This document shows positions 23,501 to 31,528 of a DNA stretch of 64,000 nucleotides, in pieces. This stretch comes from Crossiella cryophila. GTDB lineage: Bacteria; Actinomycetota; Actinomycetes; Mycobacteriales; Pseudonocardiaceae. The notes beneath the pieces are model-generated. The model was not told where the DNA came from. It made no database searches and saw only the letters and a list, made by a program, of their open reading frames with translations. The stretch is from positions 5,481,501-5,545,500 of the forward strand of contig NZ_JACHMH010000001.1 in assembly GCF_014204915.1 (NCBI RefSeq), given 5' to 3'. The translations under genes were made by a program, and so were the position numbers. The first letter of the stretch is position 1, and every line of letters begins with the position of its first letter.

Positions 23501-25158
23501 TCGAAGGAGGTGCCCGTGGCGCTGACCTTCCCGCCGACGATCGTTCCGTTGACACCGTCGAAGGAGGCGGTCGCGGTGAACCCGCCTGCCGTGTCGGCCA
23601 GGCCGGCGTCCAGGTGCACGGTGTAGCCGTTGCTCTGCTGGAGGATCCACCGGCCGGTGAACACCCCGAACCCGGCGAGCCGCTGCTTGGCCGCGTCCGC
23701 CCGCGCCCGGTCACCGGCCCTGGTGAAGATCTCGGCGGCCTCGCGCAGAGTGGCGATCGCCTCGTCCCGGTTGCCGGTCTCGGCCAGGTAGGTCGCCAGC
23801 GGGTCGGCCAGGGCGTCGCCCAGGGTGACCGCGTAGCGCTGGTCGTAGCCGGTGATCAGCCGGGCCAGCGTGATCGCCTGGCGGGTGGTGGCGATGGCCT
23901 GGTCGCGTTCGCCCCGGACCCAGCGCGCCCGCGCGTCGTCCAGCAGCCGGTTGACCTCGGCGTCGGCCGAGGGGACCTTGCCGGGGCCGTGCCAGCTGTG
24001 GTTCTCATCCGCCCACAGCAGGGTGAGCTGTCCGTCCTCGCCGATGAAGGCCGCGGTGAGTTGCTCGTCGGTCTGCTTGGTCATCGCGATCGGCGCTCCG
24101 GCGGGTCCCACCGGGCCGCTCACCGCCCGCAGGTCGCCCCAGGCGCGGCCGACCTGCGCGGTCGCCACGTTGAACGTGCCCGCGCTGCCGAGTACGGCCG
24201 CGGTGATCGTCTCGTCGTCGTGCATGGCCTGGGCGATCTTGGCCTCGCGGGGAAGGCTCAGCCCACCCATCCCGATCCGCGCCGGCCACAACCACGGCCG
24301 ATCGTCGACGCCCGCGGTGACCCGGACCTGGCCGCCCGTCCCGGCTCCGTAGACCATCGCGGCGCCGACCGTGCCAGGGGCGATGCGGGTCATCGCCACA
24401 CCACCGCTGGTGCTGCCGGATTCCGGCTCACTGGCGACCAGGTTCGGCAGTCTCCATTGCCCGGTCTTGCCGTCCCGGTGGCCTGCCACCAGTCCGTTCG
24501 GCACGGTCCAGCCGAAGACCTGCCGGAATGAGCCGTCCACGTCCTGGATGGTGCCGACGATCTCCTGACCGGGGTTGCCTTCCCGGCCATCGATCAGGGT
24601 GGGCTCCGGCCAGTCCTCGGTCTGGAAGACCGTGGTGGACCTCAGTTTGCCGTCCTTGTCCAGGAACGCGGCTGTCAGACCGATCTCGACCGGTGACAGG
24701 CCAGGGACCAGCCACGGGACCAGTGCCACGTGGCCGCCCGGCACGCCGACCGGGCCGCTGATCGCCACCGGCGGGTGCCAGGACGCGGTGTCGTCCACCC
24801 AGGCGACCATCAGTCTGCCGGTGGTGTCCATGAACGCCGCGGTGAGCCGCTTGGGCGCCTGTTTGGCCAGTGCGACCGGCGAACCCGGCTTGGCCAGCGG
24901 CCCGCTGATCCGCACCGCCGGGTGCCACGGGTTGGTGTAGGTCGCCCACGAGACGGTGAGCGCGCCGCCGTCGTCGACGTAGGCGGCGGTGGTCAGGTCG
25001 TCGTGCTGCTTGGCCAGCGCGACCTGGCTGCCCGGCACCGCCTTCGCCACGGGCGGGGCGGCCTGTCTGTCCACAGTGGACGCCGTCGCCGGTGCGGCAG
25101 GCAGCGTGACCGCCAGTGCGGCGGTGAGGCAGGTGAGCGCGGATAACCATCTCCGCAT
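23365..25158 (-). CDS. Secreted beta-propeller-like protein with TPR-like and shared C-terminal module
   Basis: This 597-aa protein has a signal peptide MRRWLSALTCLTAALAVTLP starting at 25158. Residues about 40-430 consist of repeats of VALAKQ-x5-LTAAF-x-D-x-xG-x-L-x-V-x-W-x5-W-x2-P-x2-ISGP. This looks like the sialidase-type or lectin-like propeller repeats also seen in the 1888-aa neighbour. A helical tetratricopeptide-like stretch follows (RLLDDARARWVRGERDQAIATT ...). The last 90 residues match the C-terminal module of the gene downstream ([35 protein letters not shown]). It is 31 bases upstream of that gene. No sialidase catalytic residues were identified, so binding rather than catalysis is likelier. 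Confidence 0.8.
   Translation of the reverse strand: MRRWLSALTCLTAALAVTLPAAPATASTVDRQAAPPVAKAVPGSQVALAKQHDDLTTAAYVDDGGALTVSWATYTNPWHPAVRISGPLAKPGSPVALAKQAPKRLTAAFMDTTGRLMVAWVDDTASWHPPVAISGPVGVPGGHVALVPWLVPGLSPVEIGLTAAFLDKDGKLRSTTVFQTEDWPEPTLIDGREGNPGQEIVGTIQDVDGSFRQVFGWTVPNGLVAGHRDGKTGQWRLPNLVASEPESGSTSGGVAMTRIAPGTVGAAMVYGAGTGGQVRVTAGVDDRPWLWPARIGMGGLSLPREAKIAQAMHDDETITAAVLGSAGTFNVATAQVGRAWGDLRAVSGPVGPAGAPIAMTKQTDEQLTAAFIGEDGQLTLLWADENHSWHGPGKVPSADAEVNRLLDDARARWVRGERDQAIATTRQAITLARLITGYDQRYAVTLGDALADPLATYLAETGNRDEAIATLREAAEIFTRAGDRARADAAKQRLAGFGVFTGRWILQQSNGYTVHLDAGLADTAGGFTATASFDGVNGTIVGGKVSATGTSFEIHWADGVVGRYTGQRGADGRWTGETVRLTGEPITARWTATVATP
25069..25081. repeat. Palindrome GTCCACAGTGGAC, copy 4
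   Basis: A 13-bp palindrome right after the signal-peptide codons of the propeller-like protein, encoding STVD on the coding strand. Confidence 0.85.
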
Positions 25159-25199
25159 GGGAAAATCCTTTCGTGGTAAGGGATTGGGGTGCGGAGTGC

Positions 25200-25724
25200 T
25201 CAGCCGGCCGGTGACCAGACCTCGAGGGAGAACTTCTGCCAGTGGATGTTCTGGCAGTCCATCTGCACCACCTCGGTGGGCACGGTGTGCTGGATGTAGC
25301 CCGCGCTCAGGCATTTGTCGCTGTGCTGGGCGTGCTGCTCGAGGAACTTGGCGAAGGGGTCACGTGCGACGGATCGCCAGCGCTGGTTCGGGCTGCCCGC
25401 GCAGGGCTGCTGCACGATGTCCTCACCGTGGCCGGCGCCGCTGTTGAGCACGGTCAGGCACAGGTCGGAGGCCGCCGACTGGAGGCCGAACCAGGTCCCG
25501 TCGTGGCGGAGAATGCGCCACGCTTGGGGCCTGGATTTGTCGCACAGCTCGAAACTGATGTAGGCGCCGGGATCCGGGCTGCCCCACAGCGGGGCCAGGC
25601 AACCATTCCCGCTGGTGACGACCCGCAGGTCCTCGGCAGGGGCGGCCGAGGCCGCGGGGGTGAGGCCGGTGCCGACCAGCGCGATGGCGGCGGCCAGGAT
25701 CAGTGTGCGCATGCGTTGTCCCAT
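25200..25724 (-). CDS. Secreted ricin-type beta-trefoil lectin-like protein
   Basis: This 174-aa protein has a signal peptide (MRTLILAAAIALVGTGLTPA after the first four residues) from the ATG at 25724. The mature part looks like one ricin B-type trefoil: DLCLTVLNSGAGHGEDIVQQPCAGSPNQRW carries the Q-x-W signature, and a second subdomain has DKCLSAGY and VQMDCQN. Paired cysteines suggest disulphides outside the cell. It lies between the 1888-aa protein (14 bases upstream) and the propeller protein (41 bases downstream) in one operon. It probably binds carbohydrate, perhaps helping target the larger partners. Confidence 0.8.
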   Translation of the reverse strand: MGQRMRTLILAAAIALVGTGLTPAASAAPAEDLRVVTSGNGCLAPLWGSPDPGAYISFELCDKSRPQAWRILRHDGTWFGLQSAASDLCLTVLNSGAGHGEDIVQQPCAGSPNQRWRSVARDPFAKFLEQHAQHSDKCLSAGYIQHTVPTEVVQMDCQNIHWQKFSLEVWSPAG

Positions 25725-25738
25725 GGTGATGTTTCCTT

Positions 25739-28700
25739 CTAGCCCTGGAGCGCGGCGAGCCGCTGCTTGGCGGAGTCGAGTTTCGGCTGGTACCTGGCAT
25801 CGGCCGCGGTGAGCCGGGTGAAGACCTCCACCGCCTCGGTGGCCATGGCGATCGCGACCGGCTTCTTGTCGTTGGCCACCGCGTAGTCCGTGCCCGGCCA
25901 CAGCAGCCAGGTGCCGAACTGCTCGCCGTAGCGCGGACCCTTGTCGGCGACCTTGCGGCCCTCGGTGAGGCCCTCCTGGACCTTGGCCAGCGCGCCGGGC
26001 TTGTCGCCCTTGTCCCAGGTGCGGATGCCCTGCCAGATCAGCGAATCGGCTTCGTTGAGTTTGTGCTCGTGGTTGCCGGGTTCCTGTTGGCCTGCCTGAC
26101 GTGCGGCGGCGACGGCCTCGCCGAGCAGGGCGATCGACTCGTCCACCTTGCCGGTCTCGGCGAGGTAGGCGCTGACCGGCCAGCGGATCCAGGTGGCGAA
26201 CTGGGCGGCGTAGCGCGGGCCCTTGTCCACCAGGACGCGGCCGACGGTGACGCCTTCCAGGGCCTTGTCCCTGCCCTTGTCCTTCTCGCCCTTGTCCCAG
26301 GTGCGGATGCCCTGCCAGACCAGGGAATCGGCCTCGTTGAGTTTGTGCTCGTGGTTGCCGGGTTCCTGCTGGCCCGCCTGACGTGCGGCGGTCACGGCCT
26401 CACCCAGCAGGGCGATGGCCTCGTCGTGTCTGCCGCTCTCCGCGAGGAAGGCGCTGACCGGCCAGCGGACCGAGGTGGCGAAGTGCGCGGCGTAGCGCGG
26501 TCCCTTGCCGATCAGGGTGCGGGCGACGTTGACGCCCTCCACCGCCTTGCCAAGCCCCTGGGCCTTCTCGCCCTTGTACCACAGGCGATTTCCCTGCCAC
26601 ACCAGGGCATCCGCCTCGTGCAGCTTGTGTTCGGGGTTGTCCGGCTCCTGCCTGCCCGCCTGGCGGGCGGCCTGCACGGCCTCCTCCAGCAGGGCGATCG
26701 ACTCGTCCACCTTGCCGGTCTCGGCGAGGTAGGCGCTGACCGGCCAGCGGATCCAGGTGGCGAACTCCGAGGCGTACCGCGGGCCCTTGGACACCAGCGG
26801 GCGGGCCAGGTCGACGCCGGCCAGGGCCCGGTCGCGGCCCCGGTCCTTCTCGCCCTTGTCCCAGATCCGGCTGCCCTGCACCACAATGGTGGCGGCTTCG
26901 TTGAGCTTGTGGTCGAGGTTCTGCGGCTCCTGCTGGGACAGCCTGCGGTAGGCGGCGATGGCCTCGTCGTAGAGGGCGATCGACTCGTCCAGCTTGCCGG
27001 ACTCGGACAGGTAGGGCCCGACCGGGTGCCGGATCCACTGCGCGAACGTGGCCGCGTAGGAGGGCCGCTCGCGGACCAGTTCCCTGGCCAGCGCCAGGGC
27101 TTCCTTGGCCCTGGCCACGGCGGCTTCCCGCTCGTTGCGCGCCCACAGCTGGGTCGCGTCGGTGATCATCGCCTCGGTGTGCTGGTGCCGGGCCTCGAAG
27201 GCCAGCTTGCCGATCGGCTCGGGCGCGGACCAGGTGATGCCGTCGGCGCTGGTGGAGACGTCCACCCGGTCGGGATCGGTGGCGTTGCGCCAGATCGCGG
27301 CGAGCCTGCCGCCCACCACACCCAGCGAGGGCACCCCGACGGCGTGCGCCTGCGCGTGCACCGCCCTGGGTGCGGCCCAGGCCCCGCCGTTGGCGGTGTC
27401 GCTGACGGACAGGCCGTCGTCGCGGCCGTTGCGCCAGAGGCCGAACACCTTGCCGTTGAACTCGGTCAGGCTCGGCCCGGACTCGGCCAGCGCGCCGGGC
27501 AGCAGCTGCTGGTTGTTCCAGTCGATGCCGTTGCCACTGGTGGCGAACCACAGTGCCTGATCGTCGTGCGCGCCGCGCCAGAGCTGGACCAGGGTGCCGT
27601 TGAGCGTGGCCAGTCCGGGCGTTGCGTTGGTGCCGCCGTTGTTCTCGGCTGGCCGGGGCCGCTTCCAGTGCTTCGCGTCGTGGCTGGAGGTGATCCACTT
27701 GCCCTGGTCGGCGCCGGGACCGCGGAACATCAGCTGCAGCCGGTCGTTCTGCACCGACAGGCTGAGACCGCTGCTGCCCACCGTGATCGGCATCAGCCGG
27801 GCGGGTGTGGTCCAGGTCCGGCCGTCGGTACTGGTGGAGATGGCCAGGGTGCGGTCGTTGTTGCCGTCCGACCAGGAGAACGCGCCACTGCGCCACACCG
27901 CGACCAGCTTGTTCTGGAAGGCGGCGAGCACCGGCAGTTCACCGGAGGTGTGCGGACCGGAGATGGTGACCGGCGGCCACCACGCCTTGCCGTCAGCGCT
28001 GGTGGCCACCAGCACCTCGTCCTGCCTGCCCTGCCACACCATGAAGTGCTTGCCGTTCAGCGTGGCCCGCGCGGAGGCGCCGGTCCCGCCCACGGTCTTG
28101 CCGATCTCGGCAGGCGGCACCGGGTTGGGCTCGCCGGGGGGATCCAGCGGGTAGTCCGGGTGGGTGGCCTTGGTCTGGATCCGCAGCGCCCGCATCAGCG
28201 CGGTGGTGACCTGCGGGTCCTGGGCGGCCGGGTTGGTGACCAGATCGGTGGAGTGGAACTCGATCCGCTCGCCGAGCGCGCCGCGGCGCAGCCCGGAGAT
28301 GGTGACCAGGCAGCGGGCCACCGGGTCCTGGGTGGTGACCTGTTCCGGGGCCGCGGTGCAGTTGGGCAGCTCGGACCGGTTGAACACGGTCTGCTCGTGC
28401 AGTGGAGGCAGCTGGGCGGCCGCGTTCTGCGCTGCCTTGGCGAACAGGGTGGCCAGTGGGTTGACCTCGCCGACCACCGAGGGCCGGACGTTGAGCGAGG
28501 ACGGGATCGCCTTGGTGCCGTAGATCAGCTCCCGGAACCGCGCGTCGCTCTGCAACGCGGTGGGGAAACCGACCTCCAGGTAGGCGCGCAGCAGGCGCAG
28601 GTTGGTGTCCACCCGGACCGCCTCGGGCAGCCGCGGCGTCGGGTCCTTGACGTCGTTGGTGATCAGCCCGTAGTAGGCGGCCCGGCGCTCGGCCAGGGTC

Positions 28701-31405
28701 TTGTCGATCAGCGGGTGGGTCAGGTTGGTGTAGCCCTCGTGGACGGTGCTCGCCTTGGGCTCGTACCGCGGCTCGCGGATCTTCTTGGTGAGTCCGGGCT
28801 CGTGCGGGACGCAGGGACCCTCACCCGGTTCGTCATCGGCGATGATCTTGCCCGGGAACTCGCACAACGTCACGGTGCCCAGGCCGTGGGCCGTGGCCAG
28901 GTCCAACTTGCCGGAGTGGCCGGGGAGCACACCCCGGACCTGGAACGAGACGTCGAGCTGCACCTTCTTCCGGTACGCGACCTTGGTGAACTTCGAGCAG
29001 ACCACGTGCGCGGGCTGGCCCCACTTGCACGGGATGATGACCTCGTGCGGCAGTTCGTACTGCTCGTAGTCGGTCCGGTTGTCGCGTACGCGGTCCCAGC
29101 AGGTCCGCAGGTCCATGCCGTCGTGGAGCTGCTTGAGCAGCCGCAGTGGCGCGGGCAGCTTGTCGCTCTTGATGAACGCGGGCATGTCCGGGATGGTCGA
29201 GTCGTCGGTGGGGTTCTCGCACCGGAGGACGGGGACGTCGTCGGGCTTCATGAAGCCCTCGACCTGTTGGTTCCGGTCGGCCCACAGGTTGAACGGGCGA
29301 TCGGGCTTCTGCACGGCGGGGTCGGACTCGTACCGCTTCAGCCCGTTGGCCAGCTCGGTGAGCCGGGCGGCGTTGTCCTGCTTGAGCCGTTCCAGCAGCG
29401 TGTTGGTGGCCACCCACGGTCCGGCGGCCGGTTTGAACCGGGGCTGGTTGAACCGCCGGGCCGCCTCGATCACGTCCTCGCCCGCGTTGAGCAGGTCCTG
29501 CACCCTGGCCACGGTCTTCTTGCCGTTCAGCTCGACCAGCTGTTCCTGCGCGGCCAGCGCCGGGTTCTGCTCCATCAGCACGGCGTAGGAGCGCATCGCC
29601 GTGGCCAGCAGGTCGGCGTTGGGCACCCCGGAGCCGGGGTGGCCGTTGCCGTACTGGGTGCCGGCGTTGTTGACCGCCCAGGTCTTGAGGTAGTTCACCA
29701 GGAAGGTGGAGTTGTTGCCGGGCAACACACTCTCCGGCGCCGCGTCCTGGCCGTTGTGCATGAACAGGGCGGTGCGGGCGAGATCGTCGCCGGCGTCGGA
29801 GAACGCCTGCGCGGCCTCCTTGTAGTTGTCGTTGCCCTGGTCGAAGGAGGGGATCGGACGTCCCTCACGGGCGGCGTAGTCCAGGTACTTGCGGACCGCG
29901 CCGCGGAAGTTCGTGGCCCCGACGGCCTGGATGGCGGCCATCAGCTGCTGGTGGTTGGACTGCATGTTCGAGGCGATGCCCAGCAGCTCGCCATGCAGGT
30001 CCTTGATCCGCTGGGTCAACCGCCAGTCCGCCCCCGCGATGGCGAGCAGCACCTCGTCGAACATGCGCAGCATGTCGCCGTACATCAGGTTCAGCGTGGC
30101 GTCGATGCGGTCGAACCGGACGCTGACGTCCTGGTGGAAGGCCATCAGGAAGTCCTTGAGCTGCTTGAAGCTCTCCCGCATCTCGGTGTGCATCTTCCGG
30201 ATGGCTTCCAGCTCCGGGCTGGGGCCGCCGCCGGAGCCGAGCAACGCGACCAGGGTGGTGACCAGGCCGACCGCCGCGCCGATCACGGTGCCGATGGCAG
30301 GCACGATCGAGCCGATCGCCGCACCGGCGGCGATGGCGGTGCCCAGCGCGGCCACCGCGTTGATCATCGGCGCCACGTGCTTGCCGATCTTGTAGAGCGC
30401 GTCGGCGAACTTGACCAGGTCCGCGGCGTAGCGCGGGCTGAGCACCTTGGCCACGGTGGCCAGGGCGGACAGGCCGCCCTTGACCTTGTCCAGGTACTCG
30501 TCGAACTTCTTGGCGTCCTCGGCGTACTGCTTGAGCTTGTCCTCGGTCGGCCGCTTGATCTCCCCGGTGACCGGGTCGACGTGCTCCTTGACCCAGGCCA
30601 GCGCCTTGCCCAGCGGGGTGTCCGGCGAGTTCGGGTCGCCGAGCACCTTGATCAGCGGCTTGATCTGCTTGCTCAGTGCCGCCATGCCCTCGGGGAAGCC
30701 CTGCTGGAACCCGGCCTGGATGGCCTCGACGTCGATGACCTTCTTGATCTGCGGCAGCTGCTTGAGGGCGTCCAGCTGCGCGGCCGGGTCCACCGCGGCG
30801 GTCTCCGCGACGGTGGCCTTGCCCAGCCGGTTCTTCCAGACGCCGTTGAGGGTGGCGTCCTGGCTCGCGGCCTCGCGCAGGGCCTTCCAGATGGTCGGCG
30901 CGATCTCGATGGAGGAGGCGGTGATCTGGGTCAGCACCCCGCGCAGTTCCTCCGGCGCGGTGGTCGCCTTGAGATCGCGGGTGGTCAGCGCGCCGAGCAG
31001 CACCTTGAGCTGCGGACCGCCCTTGTCCACCTCCGGGATGGCGTAGAGCGCTTCGACCCCCCGGCCAAGCGCGTCCGGCACCAGGTCCCGCTCGGTGGCC
31101 GGGGCCACCGTCAGACCGACCACCCGCTCCACGTCGGCGGCATGCCGGTCCAGCGCGTCCGCGGAGGCACCCGGGTTCTTGGCCCGCCAGTCCACCAGTT
31201 CGGCGCTGAGCAGCAGGTTCCGATCGTGCGTGCGGCCGTTGTCCTTGAGCTGCACGGCCGCGCTGAACAACGCGGTGGACAACTGCTCGGGGGAGATCCC
31301 CGGATCGGCCGCCACCGCCCTCGGCACGGCCACCGCACTCGCCAGCATCGCGGTCGCCGTGGTGACCAGGGCGAGGCGTCTGGCGAACCCAGTCAGATTC
31401 GTCAT
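25739..31405 (-). CDS. Giant secreted protein: helical toxin-like core, propeller and TPR-like repeats
   Basis: This 1888-aa protein has a signal peptide at residues 1-35, counting from the ATG at 31405. The N-terminal third is all-helical. At about 343-393 it holds a glycine-rich hydrophobic hairpin (LGTAIAAGAAIGSIVPAIG, VIGAAVGLVTTLVALLGSGG), followed by a long amphipathic/coiled-coil stretch to about 500. This resembles alpha-helical pore-forming toxins in layout, though no specific family was recognised. A cysteine-containing middle region follows. At about 1105-1408 are propeller-like repeats (WxxxxxD...ATSADGKAWWPPVTISGP). The C-terminus (1410-1888) holds about five 94-aa tetratricopeptide-like repeats. 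It is first in the operon and divergent from the XRE-STAND-WD40 gene. A secreted effector or surface protein is inferred. Confidence 0.75.
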   Translation of the reverse strand: MTNLTGFARRLALVTTATAMLASAVAVPRAVAADPGISPEQLSTALFSAAVQLKDNGRTHDRNLLLSAELVDWRAKNPGASADALDRHAADVERVVGLTVAPATERDLVPDALGRGVEALYAIPEVDKGGPQLKVLLGALTTRDLKATTAPEELRGVLTQITASSIEIAPTIWKALREAASQDATLNGVWKNRLGKATVAETAAVDPAAQLDALKQLPQIKKVIDVEAIQAGFQQGFPEGMAALSKQIKPLIKVLGDPNSPDTPLGKALAWVKEHVDPVTGEIKRPTEDKLKQYAEDAKKFDEYLDKVKGGLSALATVAKVLSPRYAADLVKFADALYKIGKHVAPMINAVAALGTAIAAGAAIGSIVPAIGTVIGAAVGLVTTLVALLGSGGGPSPELEAIRKMHTEMRESFKQLKDFLMAFHQDVSVRFDRIDATLNLMYGDMLRMFDEVLLAIAGADWRLTQRIKDLHGELLGIASNMQSNHQQLMAAIQAVGATNFRGAVRKYLDYAAREGRPIPSFDQGNDNYKEAAQAFSDAGDDLARTALFMHNGQDAAPESVLPGNNSTFLVNYLKTWAVNNAGTQYGNGHPGSGVPNADLLATAMRSYAVLMEQNPALAAQEQLVELNGKKTVARVQDLLNAGEDVIEAARRFNQPRFKPAAGPWVATNTLLERLKQDNAARLTELANGLKRYESDPAVQKPDRPFNLWADRNQQVEGFMKPDDVPVLRCENPTDDSTIPDMPAFIKSDKLPAPLRLLKQLHDGMDLRTCWDRVRDNRTDYEQYELPHEVIIPCKWGQPAHVVCSKFTKVAYRKKVQLDVSFQVRGVLPGHSGKLDLATAHGLGTVTLCEFPGKIIADDEPGEGPCVPHEPGLTKKIREPRYEPKASTVHEGYTNLTHPLIDKTLAERRAAYYGLITNDVKDPTPRLPEAVRVDTNLRLLRAYLEVGFPTALQSDARFRELIYGTKAIPSSLNVRPSVVGEVNPLATLFAKAAQNAAAQLPPLHEQTVFNRSELPNCTAAPEQVTTQDPVARCLVTISGLRRGALGERIEFHSTDLVTNPAAQDPQVTTALMRALRIQTKATHPDYPLDPPGEPNPVPPAEIGKTVGGTGASARATLNGKHFMVWQGRQDEVLVATSADGKAWWPPVTISGPHTSGELPVLAAFQNKLVAVWRSGAFSWSDGNNDRTLAISTSTDGRTWTTPARLMPITVGSSGLSLSVQNDRLQLMFRGPGADQGKWITSSHDAKHWKRPRPAENNGGTNATPGLATLNGTLVQLWRGAHDDQALWFATSGNGIDWNNQQLLPGALAESGPSLTEFNGKVFGLWRNGRDDGLSVSDTANGGAWAAPRAVHAQAHAVGVPSLGVVGGRLAAIWRNATDPDRVDVSTSADGITWSAPEPIGKLAFEARHQHTEAMITDATQLWARNEREAAVARAKEALALARELVRERPSYAATFAQWIRHPVGPYLSESGKLDESIALYDEAIAAYRRLSQQEPQNLDHKLNEAATIVVQGSRIWDKGEKDRGRDRALAGVDLARPLVSKGPRYASEFATWIRWPVSAYLAETGKVDESIALLEEAVQAARQAGRQEPDNPEHKLHEADALVWQGNRLWYKGEKAQGLGKAVEGVNVARTLIGKGPRYAAHFATSVRWPVSAFLAESGRHDEAIALLGEAVTAARQAGQQEPGNHEHKLNEADSLVWQGIRTWDKGEKDKGRDKALEGVTVGRVLVDKGPRYAAQFATWIRWPVSAYLAETGKVDESIALLGEAVAAARQAGQQEPGNHEHKLNEADSLIWQGIRTWDKGDKPGALAKVQEGLTEGRKVADKGPRYGEQFGTWLLWPGTDYAVANDKKPVAIAMATEAVEVFTRLTAADARYQPKLDSAKQRLAALQG
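25880..27170 (-). repeat. 282-bp tandem repeats encoding 94-aa TPR-like units
   Basis: Equivalent positions (GACCGG before WPVSAYL codons) fall at 26174, 26456, 26738 and 27020, exactly 282 bp apart. A more diverged unit lies at the 3' end. Units share KGPRYA-xx-FATWIRWPVSAYLAE and EHKLNEADSLVWQG. Near-identical DNA between neighbours indicates recent internal duplication or gene conversion. Confidence 0.88.
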
Positions 31406-31459
31406 CAGGAAGTCTCTTTCGGCTGTACGGGGTATGTGCGGTGGGTCTACCGTGACCGC

Positions 31460-31493
31460 GTTGTTTACCGCCGGGGCGATGATCAGAAACAAC
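31460..31493. promoter_or_regulatory. Inverted repeat between divergent giant-protein operon and STAND gene
   Basis: GTTGTTTAC (31460-31468) and AAACAAC (31487-31493) are inverted across a centre containing GGGGCGATG. It lies 55 bp from the minus-strand start and 35 bp from the STAND start. A very similar arrangement (33 bp, with GGGCCGATG in the centre) occurs at 60262-60294 before the second STAND gene, so it is a candidate operator for the XRE-type N-terminal domain. Confidence 0.6.
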
Positions 31494-31528
31494 GCTCGGC
31501 TGCCCCAAAGTGCGATCAGGAGGCCGTC

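Noticed and set aside
23365-25158. Active sialidase.
   Set aside because: Only propeller-like repeats are visible; the arginine triad and Asp-box pattern of sialidases were not found.
26063-31528. A very long plus-strand open frame running into the STAND 1 gene from upstream.
   Set aside because: It is antisense to the giant secreted protein and composed of low-complexity Gly/Arg/Val-rich sequence; the true STAND start is the GTG at 31529 with a strong ribosome-binding site.
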